Of a DNA stretch of 49,217 nucleotides, positions 33,286-39,931 are shown in pieces. Below the pieces are notes generated by a model. It saw nothing but the letters and a program-made list of their open reading frames with translations. It did not search any database and had not been told where the DNA came from. A program made the translations under genes and the position numbers. This DNA is from a virus: positions 1 to 49,217 of IMG/VR virus record IMGVR_UViG_3300032282_003103; one strand, 5' to 3'. Each line of letters opens with the position of its first letter. Within the stretch, counting starts at the first letter, position 1.

Positions 33286-34667
33286 TACAATATTAAGCTC
33301 CAGTCGCCGGCTGTGTATAAACCTTCGTAGCTCTTGCTCCAAAGTTCACCGTTCCAGTGATATTGGATTGTTGTAGTTAAGTTAGATATGTATTGTCCGC
33401 CTGGCTCTTGACGACTGTCAAATATAACGTGCCAGTGATTGCCAGTCCATTCAATGATGTCGTTAGCATTGGCAACCAATGATGTACCATCACGCCCTTG
33501 CCATGCCACAGCACTAACGCTACCTGGATCTCCAATTGGATTTAATATTAGATATTTTGTTCCAGTGGCAGGGTTTAAAATGCTACTGTCAACGGTTACG
33601 TTAAATGGATCAATGATAGCATTAATTGAGTAATTAAATGTATTTGCAGGTTTTGTTGCTTCGTGTGCATCAAATAATAAACGTGTAGGATCTGTTGGAT
33701 CGTAGACAACAGTACCAACTAATTCATGTGCGGTATCTTTGTATGGGAATCGTAGTCTTACTTCGCTAATACCATTTCGTAATTGGCCGTACATATTAAC
33801 CAATCCAGTCCAAGGCATAGGATCGCCATATACTTCATCACCGGATTCGGTAACAGTATTGCTATACAATGTAAGTATGTTTGGTCCAGTAAATACTACT
33901 CCATAGCCTAATGGTGTAAAGCGTTGGCGACTTACAAGGCCTTCTAAAGTAGTAATAACATCGGGACTTAGGTCTCCGTTGTCATTATAGATACTAGCAA
34001 TAATTTCTGCTACTACACCCATCTTCTTAACCTTAGCAGGCAATGTTAACCAAATTGGAACTTCAAAAGTTAAACTAGCAATATCAATTTGATCATCGCT
34101 GCCTTGCGGAACAGTTCTACTAGTATAGGTAACATCAGTTAAGAGCACTACACTCAGACTAGTCCAGTCTAAGTAATTATCAGTACTTTGTATTTCTAAA
34201 CCAGGATTGAACAATGGTAATATCTGTTCAAGTATTTGATGTTTTTGTTCAGTGTTGCTAGTCCATATATCTAACTTCATAGTTAGTTTGTACGGAGCAG
34301 GCATTAAACGTTCTACTGTATAAATGCTGTCTTGTGTACCTGTATAGGTTTGACCACCACTATCAAAATTTTGTTCTCTTACACGTATAGTGCTTTCGTG
34401 ATAAGGGTTTTGTAATCTATCTCGCTCGTATGATAACCCGGCAATATAAACAGCCATTGCTGGTACTGAGTTTAGTGTGTTTTCTGAATTGCCACGTAAA
34501 ATCATTGCGGCCTGTCGACTAGCATCTCCGTAATAGACAGGAATAGTCTGTAGAGATTTATTGCCAGCGGTATCTTTTCCAAACTCAACTTGGAAGTTTG
34601 AAACCATACGAATAAATTGTATAACAAATCTTCGTATTTGATAATCGTAACTAAATTGTACTGGCAT
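33285..34667 (-). CDS. 15: Tail sheath stabilizer and completion protein gp15-like
   Basis: This 460-residue protein aligns by eye with T4 gp15 (272 residues). The N-terminus FSYDYQIRRFVIQFIRMVSNFQV matches T4 'FYNSSFRRYATLMGDLFSNIQI'. Later 'YKLTMKLDIWTSNTEQ...ILEQILPLFNPG' and 'SLTFEVPIWL' match T4 'IYELSIFTRYEDD...IVEQILPYFQPH' and 'SLTFEVNGWM'. In T4, gp15 forms the hexameric ring that ends the tail and joins it to the neck. The C-terminal ~190 residues have no T4 counterpart and contain a 'YHWNGELWSKSY' strand pattern. TAATG overlaps join it to gp14 upstream and Nudix downstream. Confidence 0.83.
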   Translation of the reverse strand: MPVQFSYDYQIRRFVIQFIRMVSNFQVEFGKDTAGNKSLQTIPVYYGDASRQAAMILRGNSENTLNSVPAMAVYIAGLSYERDRLQNPYHESTIRVREQNFDSGGQTYTGTQDSIYTVERLMPAPYKLTMKLDIWTSNTEQKHQILEQILPLFNPGLEIQSTDNYLDWTSLSVVLLTDVTYTSRTVPQGSDDQIDIASLTFEVPIWLTLPAKVKKMGVVAEIIASIYNDNGDLSPDVITTLEGLVSRQRFTPLGYGVVFTGPNILTLYSNTVTESGDEVYGDPMPWTGLVNMYGQLRNGISEVRLRFPYKDTAHELVGTVVYDPTDPTRLLFDAHEATKPANTFNYSINAIIDPFNVTVDSSILNPATGTKYLILNPIGDPGSVSAVAWQGRDGTSLVANANDIIEWTGNHWHVIFDSRQEPGGQYISNLTTTIQYHWNGELWSKSYEGLYTAGDWSLIL

Positions 34668-35845
34668 TAATTATCCGCCTTAGGTCTGAGTGCTTGGCTT
34701 AACGGTTGACGTTCAGGTTGTGATGTACCGTCGCCTCTTGTGTATGTGTTAGTGTTATTTACATAACTCATACGTTGTGTTGTATTATCTGTGCCCGGAG
34801 TTAGATTTGTGCGAACACTATCTTCAATCTTAATCCACTTGTGTCCATCGAATCTAAACAAACGATTTGGCAAATAGTCTAAACGTAAAAAGTATTCGCC
34901 ATTTTGTGGATGGGCAGGGAAAGCAACACCAGCACCGGTTGCAATACCATTAGGTGCTTGTCCATCGCCAGTTAAGTATCCTTGCTTTTTACTCTTTGGA
35001 CTTACTGGAGTACTGTCAGCAGTTAGGTTATTGTTGTCTGCGGTAATAGCAGTATTTGATGAATCAACATAGGTATCTGCGCCACCAACAGGGGAACCAT
35101 CGGAGTTAGTTGGTAAAGTATAGAACGGACTAGTATCGTATCCAGACTTAGGAACATCTAATTCAGCTTGTGCAATAACAGCATTGTTGATGTCAATATA
35201 TTTGTCATAGGTGCTTAGGATTTGTCCCACAGGTGTGTTGGTACCTGGACCAGCTTTAATATTATCAAGAATATCTTTGTATTCCTGACTATCAACTAAC
35301 GGATTAAGTTTGACACGCCATAAGTGCGGCCACCAAGTTGGGCTAAAACCTTCTGACGCAAAACTAGCATCGCCAACAACATAATAACGTTTTAATGCCG
35401 CTGGCAAATCGCCATCTAAGGCATCGTAATCTTTTAGGTGTTGTAGTTCTAGTACGTCACCAGCCATTAGTTTACGGCCAATTTGATCTACCATATCACG
35501 TAAGTGGAACACCATGAAGATAGTTCCAGTTTGTAGGAATAAGCCAAACTGGCTTAGATCAAAGTCTTGATCGGCACGTTGATAAATGCCACGCATTTTA
35601 TAAACGTCTTGGCTGTACTTGCGATCGCGGTTTTCAAGCCATAGCAAGTCTTGAATATTCTTTTCTGTAGGATTTAACCAGTCAGGTTTAGTGGGGTCTG
35701 TACTGCCGGGTTGCTCAATTGGGCCAAGATACTTGTTTAATAAAACACCAGTACCGCCGATGGTAAACATTTCACTGATACGGCGATCCATGAACTTATA
35801 ATCATTTGAGTGTTGACCGTCTTTCCAAAGACTTAAACGTGGCAT
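34667..35845 (-). CDS. 14: Neck protein gp14-like
   Basis: This 392-residue protein is assigned as gp14 mainly from context (directly upstream of gp15) and from weak similarity. A central 'DFDLSQFGLFL' and 'GDVLELQHLKDYDALDGDLPAALKRYYVVGD' stretch compares with T4's LIFGEDL and [20 protein letters not shown], and 'WWPHLWRVKLNPLVDSQEY' compares with T4 'DPFYQLGQNAI'. The N-terminus 'YKFMDRRISEMFTIGGTGV' is typical for marine T4-like relatives. The C-terminal ~150 residues include 'NGEYFLRLDYLPNRLFRFDGHKW', a short module also found in fibres. T4 gp14 is 256 residues, so this one is longer. An AGGAAT ribosome-binding site and a late promoter precede it. Confidence 0.68.
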   Translation of the reverse strand: MPRLSLWKDGQHSNDYKFMDRRISEMFTIGGTGVLLNKYLGPIEQPGSTDPTKPDWLNPTEKNIQDLLWLENRDRKYSQDVYKMRGIYQRADQDFDLSQFGLFLQTGTIFMVFHLRDMVDQIGRKLMAGDVLELQHLKDYDALDGDLPAALKRYYVVGDASFASEGFSPTWWPHLWRVKLNPLVDSQEYKDILDNIKAGPGTNTPVGQILSTYDKYIDINNAVIAQAELDVPKSGYDTSPFYTLPTNSDGSPVGGADTYVDSSNTAITADNNNLTADSTPVSPKSKKQGYLTGDGQAPNGIATGAGVAFPAHPQNGEYFLRLDYLPNRLFRFDGHKWIKIEDSVRTNLTPGTDNTTQRMSYVNNTNTYTRGDGTSQPERQPLSQALRPKADN

Positions 35846-35865
35846 AGCTATTCCTATTAGTCTAG

Positions 35866-35873
35866 TATTTATC
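35866..35873 (-). promoter_or_regulatory. T4-type late promoter
   Basis: On the minus strand GATAAATA lies 20 nt before the ATG at 35845. It is back-to-back with the early promoter at 35879-35907. Confidence 0.82.
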
Positions 35874-35878
35874 GCCAG

Positions 35879-35907
35879 TTGACCCCTAATTGCCTAAATG
35901 CTACAAT
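35879..35907 (+). promoter_or_regulatory. Early sigma70-type promoter, leaderless configuration
   Basis: TTGACC (35879-35884), 17-nt spacer, TACAAT (35902-35907). The ATG at 35913 lies 5 nt after the -10 box and has no Shine-Dalgarno, so transcription should start at or within a couple of bases of the start codon. Confidence 0.75.
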
Positions 35908-35912
35908 GTAAT

Positions 35913-36155
35913 ATGACCTCTCAAATTGATGAGTTATACTTTAAAATCATTGCTTGTAAGCAAGAACATCAGCGTGATCTTAAACGAATGTGGGCCAGGG
36001 TTAAAGACATTCAAACCGAAATAAGCAAAGAAGATGTCATTTGTCGTAGAAAGGGCAAGGACACCGTTAGAAAAACAGAATTGCTGGCCCAGCTAGACGA
36101 AGCTGTAATTACACTGGAGCAATACCTAGTATTTGCTACACTCCTAAACGGTTGA
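35913..36155 (+). CDS. Small early hypothetical protein
   Basis: This 80-residue protein is charged and probably mostly helical (KQEHQRDLKRMWARVKDIQTEISKED, then TVRKTELLAQLDEAVITLEQYL). I chose the ATG at 35913 over the ATG at 35898 because 35898 lies inside the promoter region and 35913 is exactly 5 nt past the -10 box. No family is recognised. Being first in a sigma70-driven cassette, it is probably expressed early. Small charged helical early proteins in T4-like phages often bind host proteins, but that is only analogy. Confidence 0.7.
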   Translation: MTSQIDELYFKIIACKQEHQRDLKRMWARVKDIQTEISKEDVICRRKGKDTVRKTELLAQLDEAVITLEQYLVFATLLNG

Positions 36156-36180
36156 CTAAATAATTCCAAAATGCTATACT
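36152..36180 (+). promoter_or_regulatory. Early sigma70-type promoter, leaderless configuration
   Basis: TTGACT (36152-36157), 17-nt spacer, TATACT (36175-36180). The ATG at 36186 follows 5 nt later with no Shine-Dalgarno. The -35 box overlaps the stop codon of the preceding gene. Confidence 0.82.
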
Positions 36181-36185
36181 AGACT

Positions 36186-36695
36186 ATGTTGATATTTTTG
36201 GATACTGAATTTACAGATTTTGCTGAGGCCGAGTGTGACTTAATTAGCATCGGTTTGGTTGACGAAAATGACAGGGAATTCTACGCAGAAAGTACACAAT
36301 ACAGGCAAGAGTGCTGTTCAGATTTTGTTAAGCAAATAGTATTACCGCTATTAGGTAAACACCCTAATCGCATTGTGGGTAATTATTATTCGATTGCAAA
36401 AGAGCTTAATGAGTGGTTAAAATCGTATGGCAATGAAGTAGTCACTATCTGTTTTGACTATAATACAGATTGGTTCTTAATGGCTCGTATGCTATTATTG
36501 TTGCCAGAAGAAGAATTATTTGGCAACATACAAGCAATGAACATCTGGGGCGACTTGGACAAACAGGCACTGGATTGGTTTTGGTTGGAGCGGGACACAA
36601 TTGGCTGGCAACAGCACATGGCATTGTATGATGCCCACGGAAATAAATTTGCATACAAACCTTTGGTAAAGGAAAGACATGAAACTCAACGGTAA
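36186..36695 (+). CDS. DEDDh-type 3'-5' exoribonuclease-like protein
   Basis: This 169-residue protein has the Rv2179c-like exoribonuclease pattern. 'IFLDTEFT' gives the catalytic D6 and E8, followed by 'LISIGLV', 'REFYAEST' and 'FVKQIVLPLLG'. Further on, 'CFDYNTDW' supplies D91 or D95 and 'HMALYDAHGN' supplies H144 and D149, which completes DEDDh. Relatives trim single-stranded RNA from the 3' end in a Mg-dependent manner. An early role in RNA turnover or nucleotide recycling is likely. It starts without a ribosome-binding site 5 nt after a sigma70 -10 box, and its 3' end overlaps the next gene by 17 nt. Confidence 0.82.
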   Translation: MLIFLDTEFTDFAEAECDLISIGLVDENDREFYAESTQYRQECCSDFVKQIVLPLLGKHPNRIVGNYYSIAKELNEWLKSYGNEVVTICFDYNTDWFLMARMLLLLPEEELFGNIQAMNIWGDLDKQALDWFWLERDTIGWQQHMALYDAHGNKFAYKPLVKERHETQR

Positions 36696-37848
36696 AACAA
36701 TACGAGCTAAAGTTAAAACTACTCGTAACCCTTTGTTCGCAGACGAAAAGTACACTGGCGGCGAACCAGTGTGGGACACTGAGCGAGCTAGGGAATTTAG
36801 TGATGAGATGTTTGATCACTTTATGCGTCAAAGTTTGAACTACTACAATTATTTCTATACACAAAAAGATCTAAAGAAATATGTAGTGGAATGGCTAAAG
36901 ACCAACGTCGAGTTTTCCAAAGAAGAAGTTAAAGCATTTGAGCGTAGCTCGGACCGTGCTATCCCAATGACAGTATGCAGTCTAATTATGGCACATCGTC
37001 AAGGCATGCCGTTCCGTGAGCGTCATATTGCTTTTATTGACAAGCATATTGAAGCGGCTATTAAAGGCGCCGGTGCTGAAGTAATCGAAGTAGCAGTAGA
37101 AGAAAAGCCCAAGGCTTATGTCCCTACTATCCAAGACCGAATGAACGAAAAGACTTCGGAAACTATCGGCGAGCTTGAAGGGCACTATGACGAGTTCATC
37201 ATGAACCCTAAGTACCAATTCAAGTGCTATGATTTCTTGGTTGCAAATAATGTACCACAAAGCCAACTAAGCAAATACATTGACGTTTACCAAAAGCGTT
37301 TTGATGAGCTAAAAGCGGCTTACGAAAAACAAGATCCGCAATTGGTTGAAGGCTACAGCCATCTCAAAGCCGCAGACTTTAAACGATTCTTTGTGTTCCT
37401 TGATCAAATACTTACGGACATTGAGCAATACCGTGGCGTTAAAAAAGCCACTAAGAAAGTTCGTGCTCCTAAGAGCATTAGCAAAGAAAAACAAGTAGCT
37501 AAACTCAAGTACGCAAAAGAAGATAAAACATTGCGTCTGGTTAGTATCAATCCTGCAGACATTATTAACTCGCAAGAGCTGTGGGTTTACAATACCAAAA
37601 CTCGTAGGTTGGGCAAGTATGTAGCAGACAGTCTACGTGGTCCATTGCGTGTTAAAGGTACAAGTATTGAAGGTTACGATGAGTTTAAAAGCACCAGCAA
37701 AACCCTACGTAAACCTGATGAAAAGCTCAAGGAGTTTGCCAAGGCCAGTAAGGTACAACTACGCAAGTTCCTAGACGAAATCAAGGCTACAGAAACCAAA
37801 CTTAACGGGCGTATTAACGCAGATGTTGTGCTACTTCGTGTACAGTAA
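36679..37848 (+). CDS. Hypothetical protein of the early cassette
   Basis: This 389-residue protein is highly charged (KE-rich) and not recognised. It starts basic (MKLNGKTIRAKVKTTRN), has helical stretches about 40-130 and 150-250, and a Lys-rich linker (VKKATKKVRAPKSISKEKQ, about 258-278). After that comes a distinct segment near 285-340 with 'RLVSINPADIINSQELWVYNTKTRRLGKY', where a short strand pattern with W/Y-x-NTKTRRL suggests nucleic acid contact. No membrane segment is visible. It overlaps the exoribonuclease gene by 17 nt and ends just before a late promoter. An RNA- or DNA-binding function is inferred only from charge and neighbours. Confidence 0.68.
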   Translation: MKLNGKTIRAKVKTTRNPLFADEKYTGGEPVWDTERAREFSDEMFDHFMRQSLNYYNYFYTQKDLKKYVVEWLKTNVEFSKEEVKAFERSSDRAIPMTVCSLIMAHRQGMPFRERHIAFIDKHIEAAIKGAGAEVIEVAVEEKPKAYVPTIQDRMNEKTSETIGELEGHYDEFIMNPKYQFKCYDFLVANNVPQSQLSKYIDVYQKRFDELKAAYEKQDPQLVEGYSHLKAADFKRFFVFLDQILTDIEQYRGVKKATKKVRAPKSISKEKQVAKLKYAKEDKTLRLVSINPADIINSQELWVYNTKTRRLGKYVADSLRGPLRVKGTSIEGYDEFKSTSKTLRKPDEKLKEFAKASKVQLRKFLDEIKATETKLNGRINADVVLLRVQ

Positions 37849-37854
37849 TAAATA
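37847..37854 (+). promoter_or_regulatory. T4-type late promoter within a palindrome
   Basis: AATAAATA lies 22 nt before the ATG at 37877 and overlaps the previous stop. It sits in the inverted repeat TACAGTA (37841-37847) / TACTGTA (37853-37859). The gene has a CGGAG ribosome-binding site. Confidence 0.7.
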
Positions 37855-37876
37855 CTGTATAACGGAGTAATACAAT

Positions 37877-38788
37877 ATGGCAACACCTTACACAGGTACA
37901 CCCACTCAAGAAACTGGTTTTAACGCTAATCTTAATCTAGGCGCCGCTAGCCTATACAATCCTGCTACAGGATCTGGCGCTGGCCATATTGCTTATAATC
38001 CAGCTGACTATACAACAACAGATGCCAAACGTGCAGAAATTACTGACTACATTCGTATGCGTCTTGGCGATGGTATTGTAGATGTTGAACTAGACAAAGA
38101 ACACTATGAAATGGGCATTAACCAAGCCCTGATTAAGTATCGTCAAAAATCACAAAACTCAGTTGAAGAAAGTTATGCATCACTTCAATTGTTGCCTGAA
38201 ACACAAGAGTACATTCTTCCCAAAGAAGTACAAAGTGTGCGACAGATCTTCCGTCGTGGTATTGGTAGTGTAACAGGTACTACTGCTAGCCAGTTTGAAC
38301 CATTTGCATCGGGCTACTTAAACACTTATATGTTAGTAGCAGGCCGTGTTGGTGGATTGACAAACTACGAACTATTTGTAGACTACCAAAAACTAGCAAT
38401 GAAAATGTTTGGTGGTTTTATGAACTTTACATTCAACCCAGTTACCAAAAAACTAACAATAGTACGTAAGATGCCACACCAGGGTGCCCATCCAGATATA
38501 GCACAACAGGAATCTGTATTATTATGGATTTTTAATACCAAACCAGATCAAATGATCTTCAATGATACCTATGCATTTCCTTGGGTTCAAGAATATGCTT
38601 ATAGTTTCTGCAAACGCATTATTGGTGAAGCACGTAGCAAGTTCGCTAGTATTGCTGGCCCACAAGGTGGCACCACAATGAATGGTGATGCTCTTAAACA
38701 AGAAGCCGTTGCCGAAATGGAAAAACTCGAAGAAGATTTAAAAATGTATGTGGACGGAAGTCAACCATTAACCTGGTTAATGGGCTAA
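37877..38788 (+). CDS. 13: Neck protein gp13-like
   Basis: This 303-residue protein matches T4 gp13 (309 residues) in length and motif order. It has 'ITDYIRMRLGDGIVDVELDKEHY' near the N-terminus (T4 '[23 protein letters not shown]'), then 'EYILPKEVQSVRQIFRRGIG' and 'TNYELFVDYQKLAMKM'. It ends in 'WVQEYAYSFCKRIIGEARSKF...MNGDALKQEAVAEMEKLEEDL...LMG', matching T4 'WVKDYATALAKELNGQIL...[21 protein letters not shown]...LVG'. gp13 sits at the portal and joins head to tail. Unlike in T4, it is not in one operon with gp14 and gp15, which here run on the opposite strand. It has its own late promoter. Confidence 0.88.
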   Translation: MATPYTGTPTQETGFNANLNLGAASLYNPATGSGAGHIAYNPADYTTTDAKRAEITDYIRMRLGDGIVDVELDKEHYEMGINQALIKYRQKSQNSVEESYASLQLLPETQEYILPKEVQSVRQIFRRGIGSVTGTTASQFEPFASGYLNTYMLVAGRVGGLTNYELFVDYQKLAMKMFGGFMNFTFNPVTKKLTIVRKMPHQGAHPDIAQQESVLLWIFNTKPDQMIFNDTYAFPWVQEYAYSFCKRIIGEARSKFASIAGPQGGTTMNGDALKQEAVAEMEKLEEDLKMYVDGSQPLTWLMG

Positions 38789-38794
38789 TAATAT

Positions 38795-38823
38795 TTGACA
38801 ACCCGTTTGCAATATGTAATAAT
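38795..38823 (+). promoter_or_regulatory. Early sigma70-type promoter for the dNMP kinase gene
   Basis: TTGACA (38795-38800), 17-nt spacer, AATAAT (38818-38823); the alternative is TAATAA with a 16-nt spacer. The predicted start is near 38830, inside the loop of the hairpin at 38821-38845, so the transcript would lack the 5' arm. Confidence 0.62.
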
Positions 38824-38849
38824 GCTCCTATAACTACGGAGCATTTTTT
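38821..38849 (+). terminator. Terminator-like hairpin that also covers the dNMP kinase ribosome-binding site
   Basis: AATGCTCC (38821-38828) pairs with GGAGCATT (38838-38845), followed by a T run up to 38849. The ATG of the next gene is at 38850. The GGAG in the 3' arm is its only Shine-Dalgarno, so readthrough RNA from gp13 would hide it. Confidence 0.8.
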
Positions 38850-39494
38850 ATGATTATCGGTGTATGCGGTTTTATCGGATCTGGCAAAGATACAGTAGCC
38901 GACTATTTGGTTAACTTCCACGAATTTCGTAGAGACAGTTTTGCGGCAACTCTTAAAGATGCTGTAGCGGCTGTTTTTGGATGGGACCGGGAACTACTCG
39001 AAGGGCGTACTAAAGAAGCTCGTGCTTGGCGTGAGCAAGTTGATCCGTGGTGGGCAGAACGTTTAAGTATGCCTGACTTGACTCCTAGATTAATCCTACA
39101 ACTGTGGGGCACGGAAGTGTGCCGTAAAGGCTTCCATGACGATATTTGGATCGCCAGCCTAGAAAACAAATTGCGTAACAGCACCGACGATATTGTTATT
39201 AGTGATTGCCGCTTTCCCAACGAAATAGCCAGTATTAAAAAAGCTGGTGGAAAAGTTATTTGGGTACAGCGTGGCGATTTGCCCGAGTGGTACAGCGTAG
39301 CAGTATTAGATAACATGACTACTGGGCACTATGCACGTGACAACATGGAAAAGAAACAACTAGGTATGAAGTATCAATACCCAGGAATCCATGTAAGCGA
39401 ATGGGCATGGGTTGGTACTAAGTTTGACCATGTTATTGAAAACGATGGTACTATTGACGACCTGTATACTGCTATTAAAAATCTGGTACGATAG
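38850..39494 (+). CDS. 1: Deoxynucleoside monophosphate kinase (T4 gp1-like)
   Basis: This 214-residue protein starts with a P-loop (GFIGSGKDT, residues 7-15). The GxxGSGKDTxAxxL pattern is that of phage dNMP kinases such as T4 gene 1, which convert dNMPs to dNDPs. Later 'LILQLWGTEVCR' and 'DIWI', then 'VISDCRFPNEIASIKKAGGKVIWVQR', match the T4 segments 'RLMQALGTDLI', 'MYWV' and 'IVPDTRQDHEMDAARAMGATVIHVVRPG'. Start is fixed by the GGAG 8 nt upstream. Being a precursor-metabolism enzyme among structural genes, it has its own sigma70-like promoter and a hairpin that may block its translation on late transcripts. It overlaps the convergent HNH-like gene by 20 bp. Confidence 0.88.
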   Translation: MIIGVCGFIGSGKDTVADYLVNFHEFRRDSFAATLKDAVAAVFGWDRELLEGRTKEARAWREQVDPWWAERLSMPDLTPRLILQLWGTEVCRKGFHDDIWIASLENKLRNSTDDIVISDCRFPNEIASIKKAGGKVIWVQRGDLPEWYSVAVLDNMTTGHYARDNMEKKQLGMKYQYPGIHVSEWAWVGTKFDHVIENDGTIDDLYTAIKNLVR

Positions 39495-39828
39495 GTGCTG
39501 GTTTCCACCCTACTCTGCTATTGCTAACTAATTCAATTTGACAGTTAGCACACACAGTTTTAAGATTGAAACTGTTGGTATTTTTTAAGTTTCCGTCAAC
39601 GTGATACACAAACATCTGTTTGTTTGTCTTTGATTTAAAGTTGCACATCTCGCAACGATCTTTTTTCTTATACCCAGCCTTTGCCCACGCTGGCGGTTCG
39701 GGTTTAAGTTTCTTCCCAATTCTTATACAGGCCGCACAACTATTACGATAGTGTGTGATGCCTTCCTGTATATAGTTAACAGCCACTAGGTTATTACGGC
39801 ATATAGGGCATAGATCTCGTTTGAGCAT
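39475..39828 (-). CDS. HNH-endonuclease-like Cys-rich protein
   Basis: This 117-residue protein has four CxxC pairs: CPIC (7-10), CAAC (31-34), CEMC (59-62) and CANC (93-96). Between the last two, 'MFVYHVDGNLKNTN' carries H76 and D78-G-N80. That combination (CxxC - H-x-DG-(N)-x-NN - L-x-x-x-CxxC) is a shortened zinc-ribbon HNH module found in free-standing phage homing endonucleases. The classic HH pair of the active site is reduced to one His here, so activity is uncertain. It interrupts the gene run between dNMP kinase and tail sheath on the minus strand, typical of homing-endonuclease insertion. It has its own leaderless late promoter. Confidence 0.72.
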   Translation of the reverse strand: MLKRDLCPICRNNLVAVNYIQEGITHYRNSCAACIRIGKKLKPEPPAWAKAGYKKKDRCEMCNFKSKTNKQMFVYHVDGNLKNTNSFNLKTVCANCQIELVSNSRVGWKPAPIVPDF

Positions 39829-39833
39829 ATAGG

Positions 39834-39841
39834 TATTTAGC
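39834..39841 (-). promoter_or_regulatory. T4-type late promoter, leaderless configuration
   Basis: On the minus strand GCTAAATA is followed by 5 nt and the ATG at 39828, without Shine-Dalgarno. Confidence 0.6.
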
Positions 39842-39892
39842 TATCAAACCTTTGCAAAGGCACCTCTAAGCACCCAAAAATCAGACCAATCC

Positions 39893-39900
39893 GATAAATA
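39893..39900 (+). promoter_or_regulatory. T4-type late promoter
   Basis: GATAAATA lies 31 nt before the ATG at 39932, with an AAGGAT ribosome-binding site. Confidence 0.83.
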
Positions 39901-39931
39901 ACTTTAACATGTATTATAAAGGATAATAACC

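Noticed and set aside
33286-33342. Longer Nudix reading frame starting at 33342
   Set aside because: The extra 19 codons lie inside the gp15 gene, while an ATG at 33285 overlaps the gp15 stop in a TAATG, the same junction as between gp14 and gp15.
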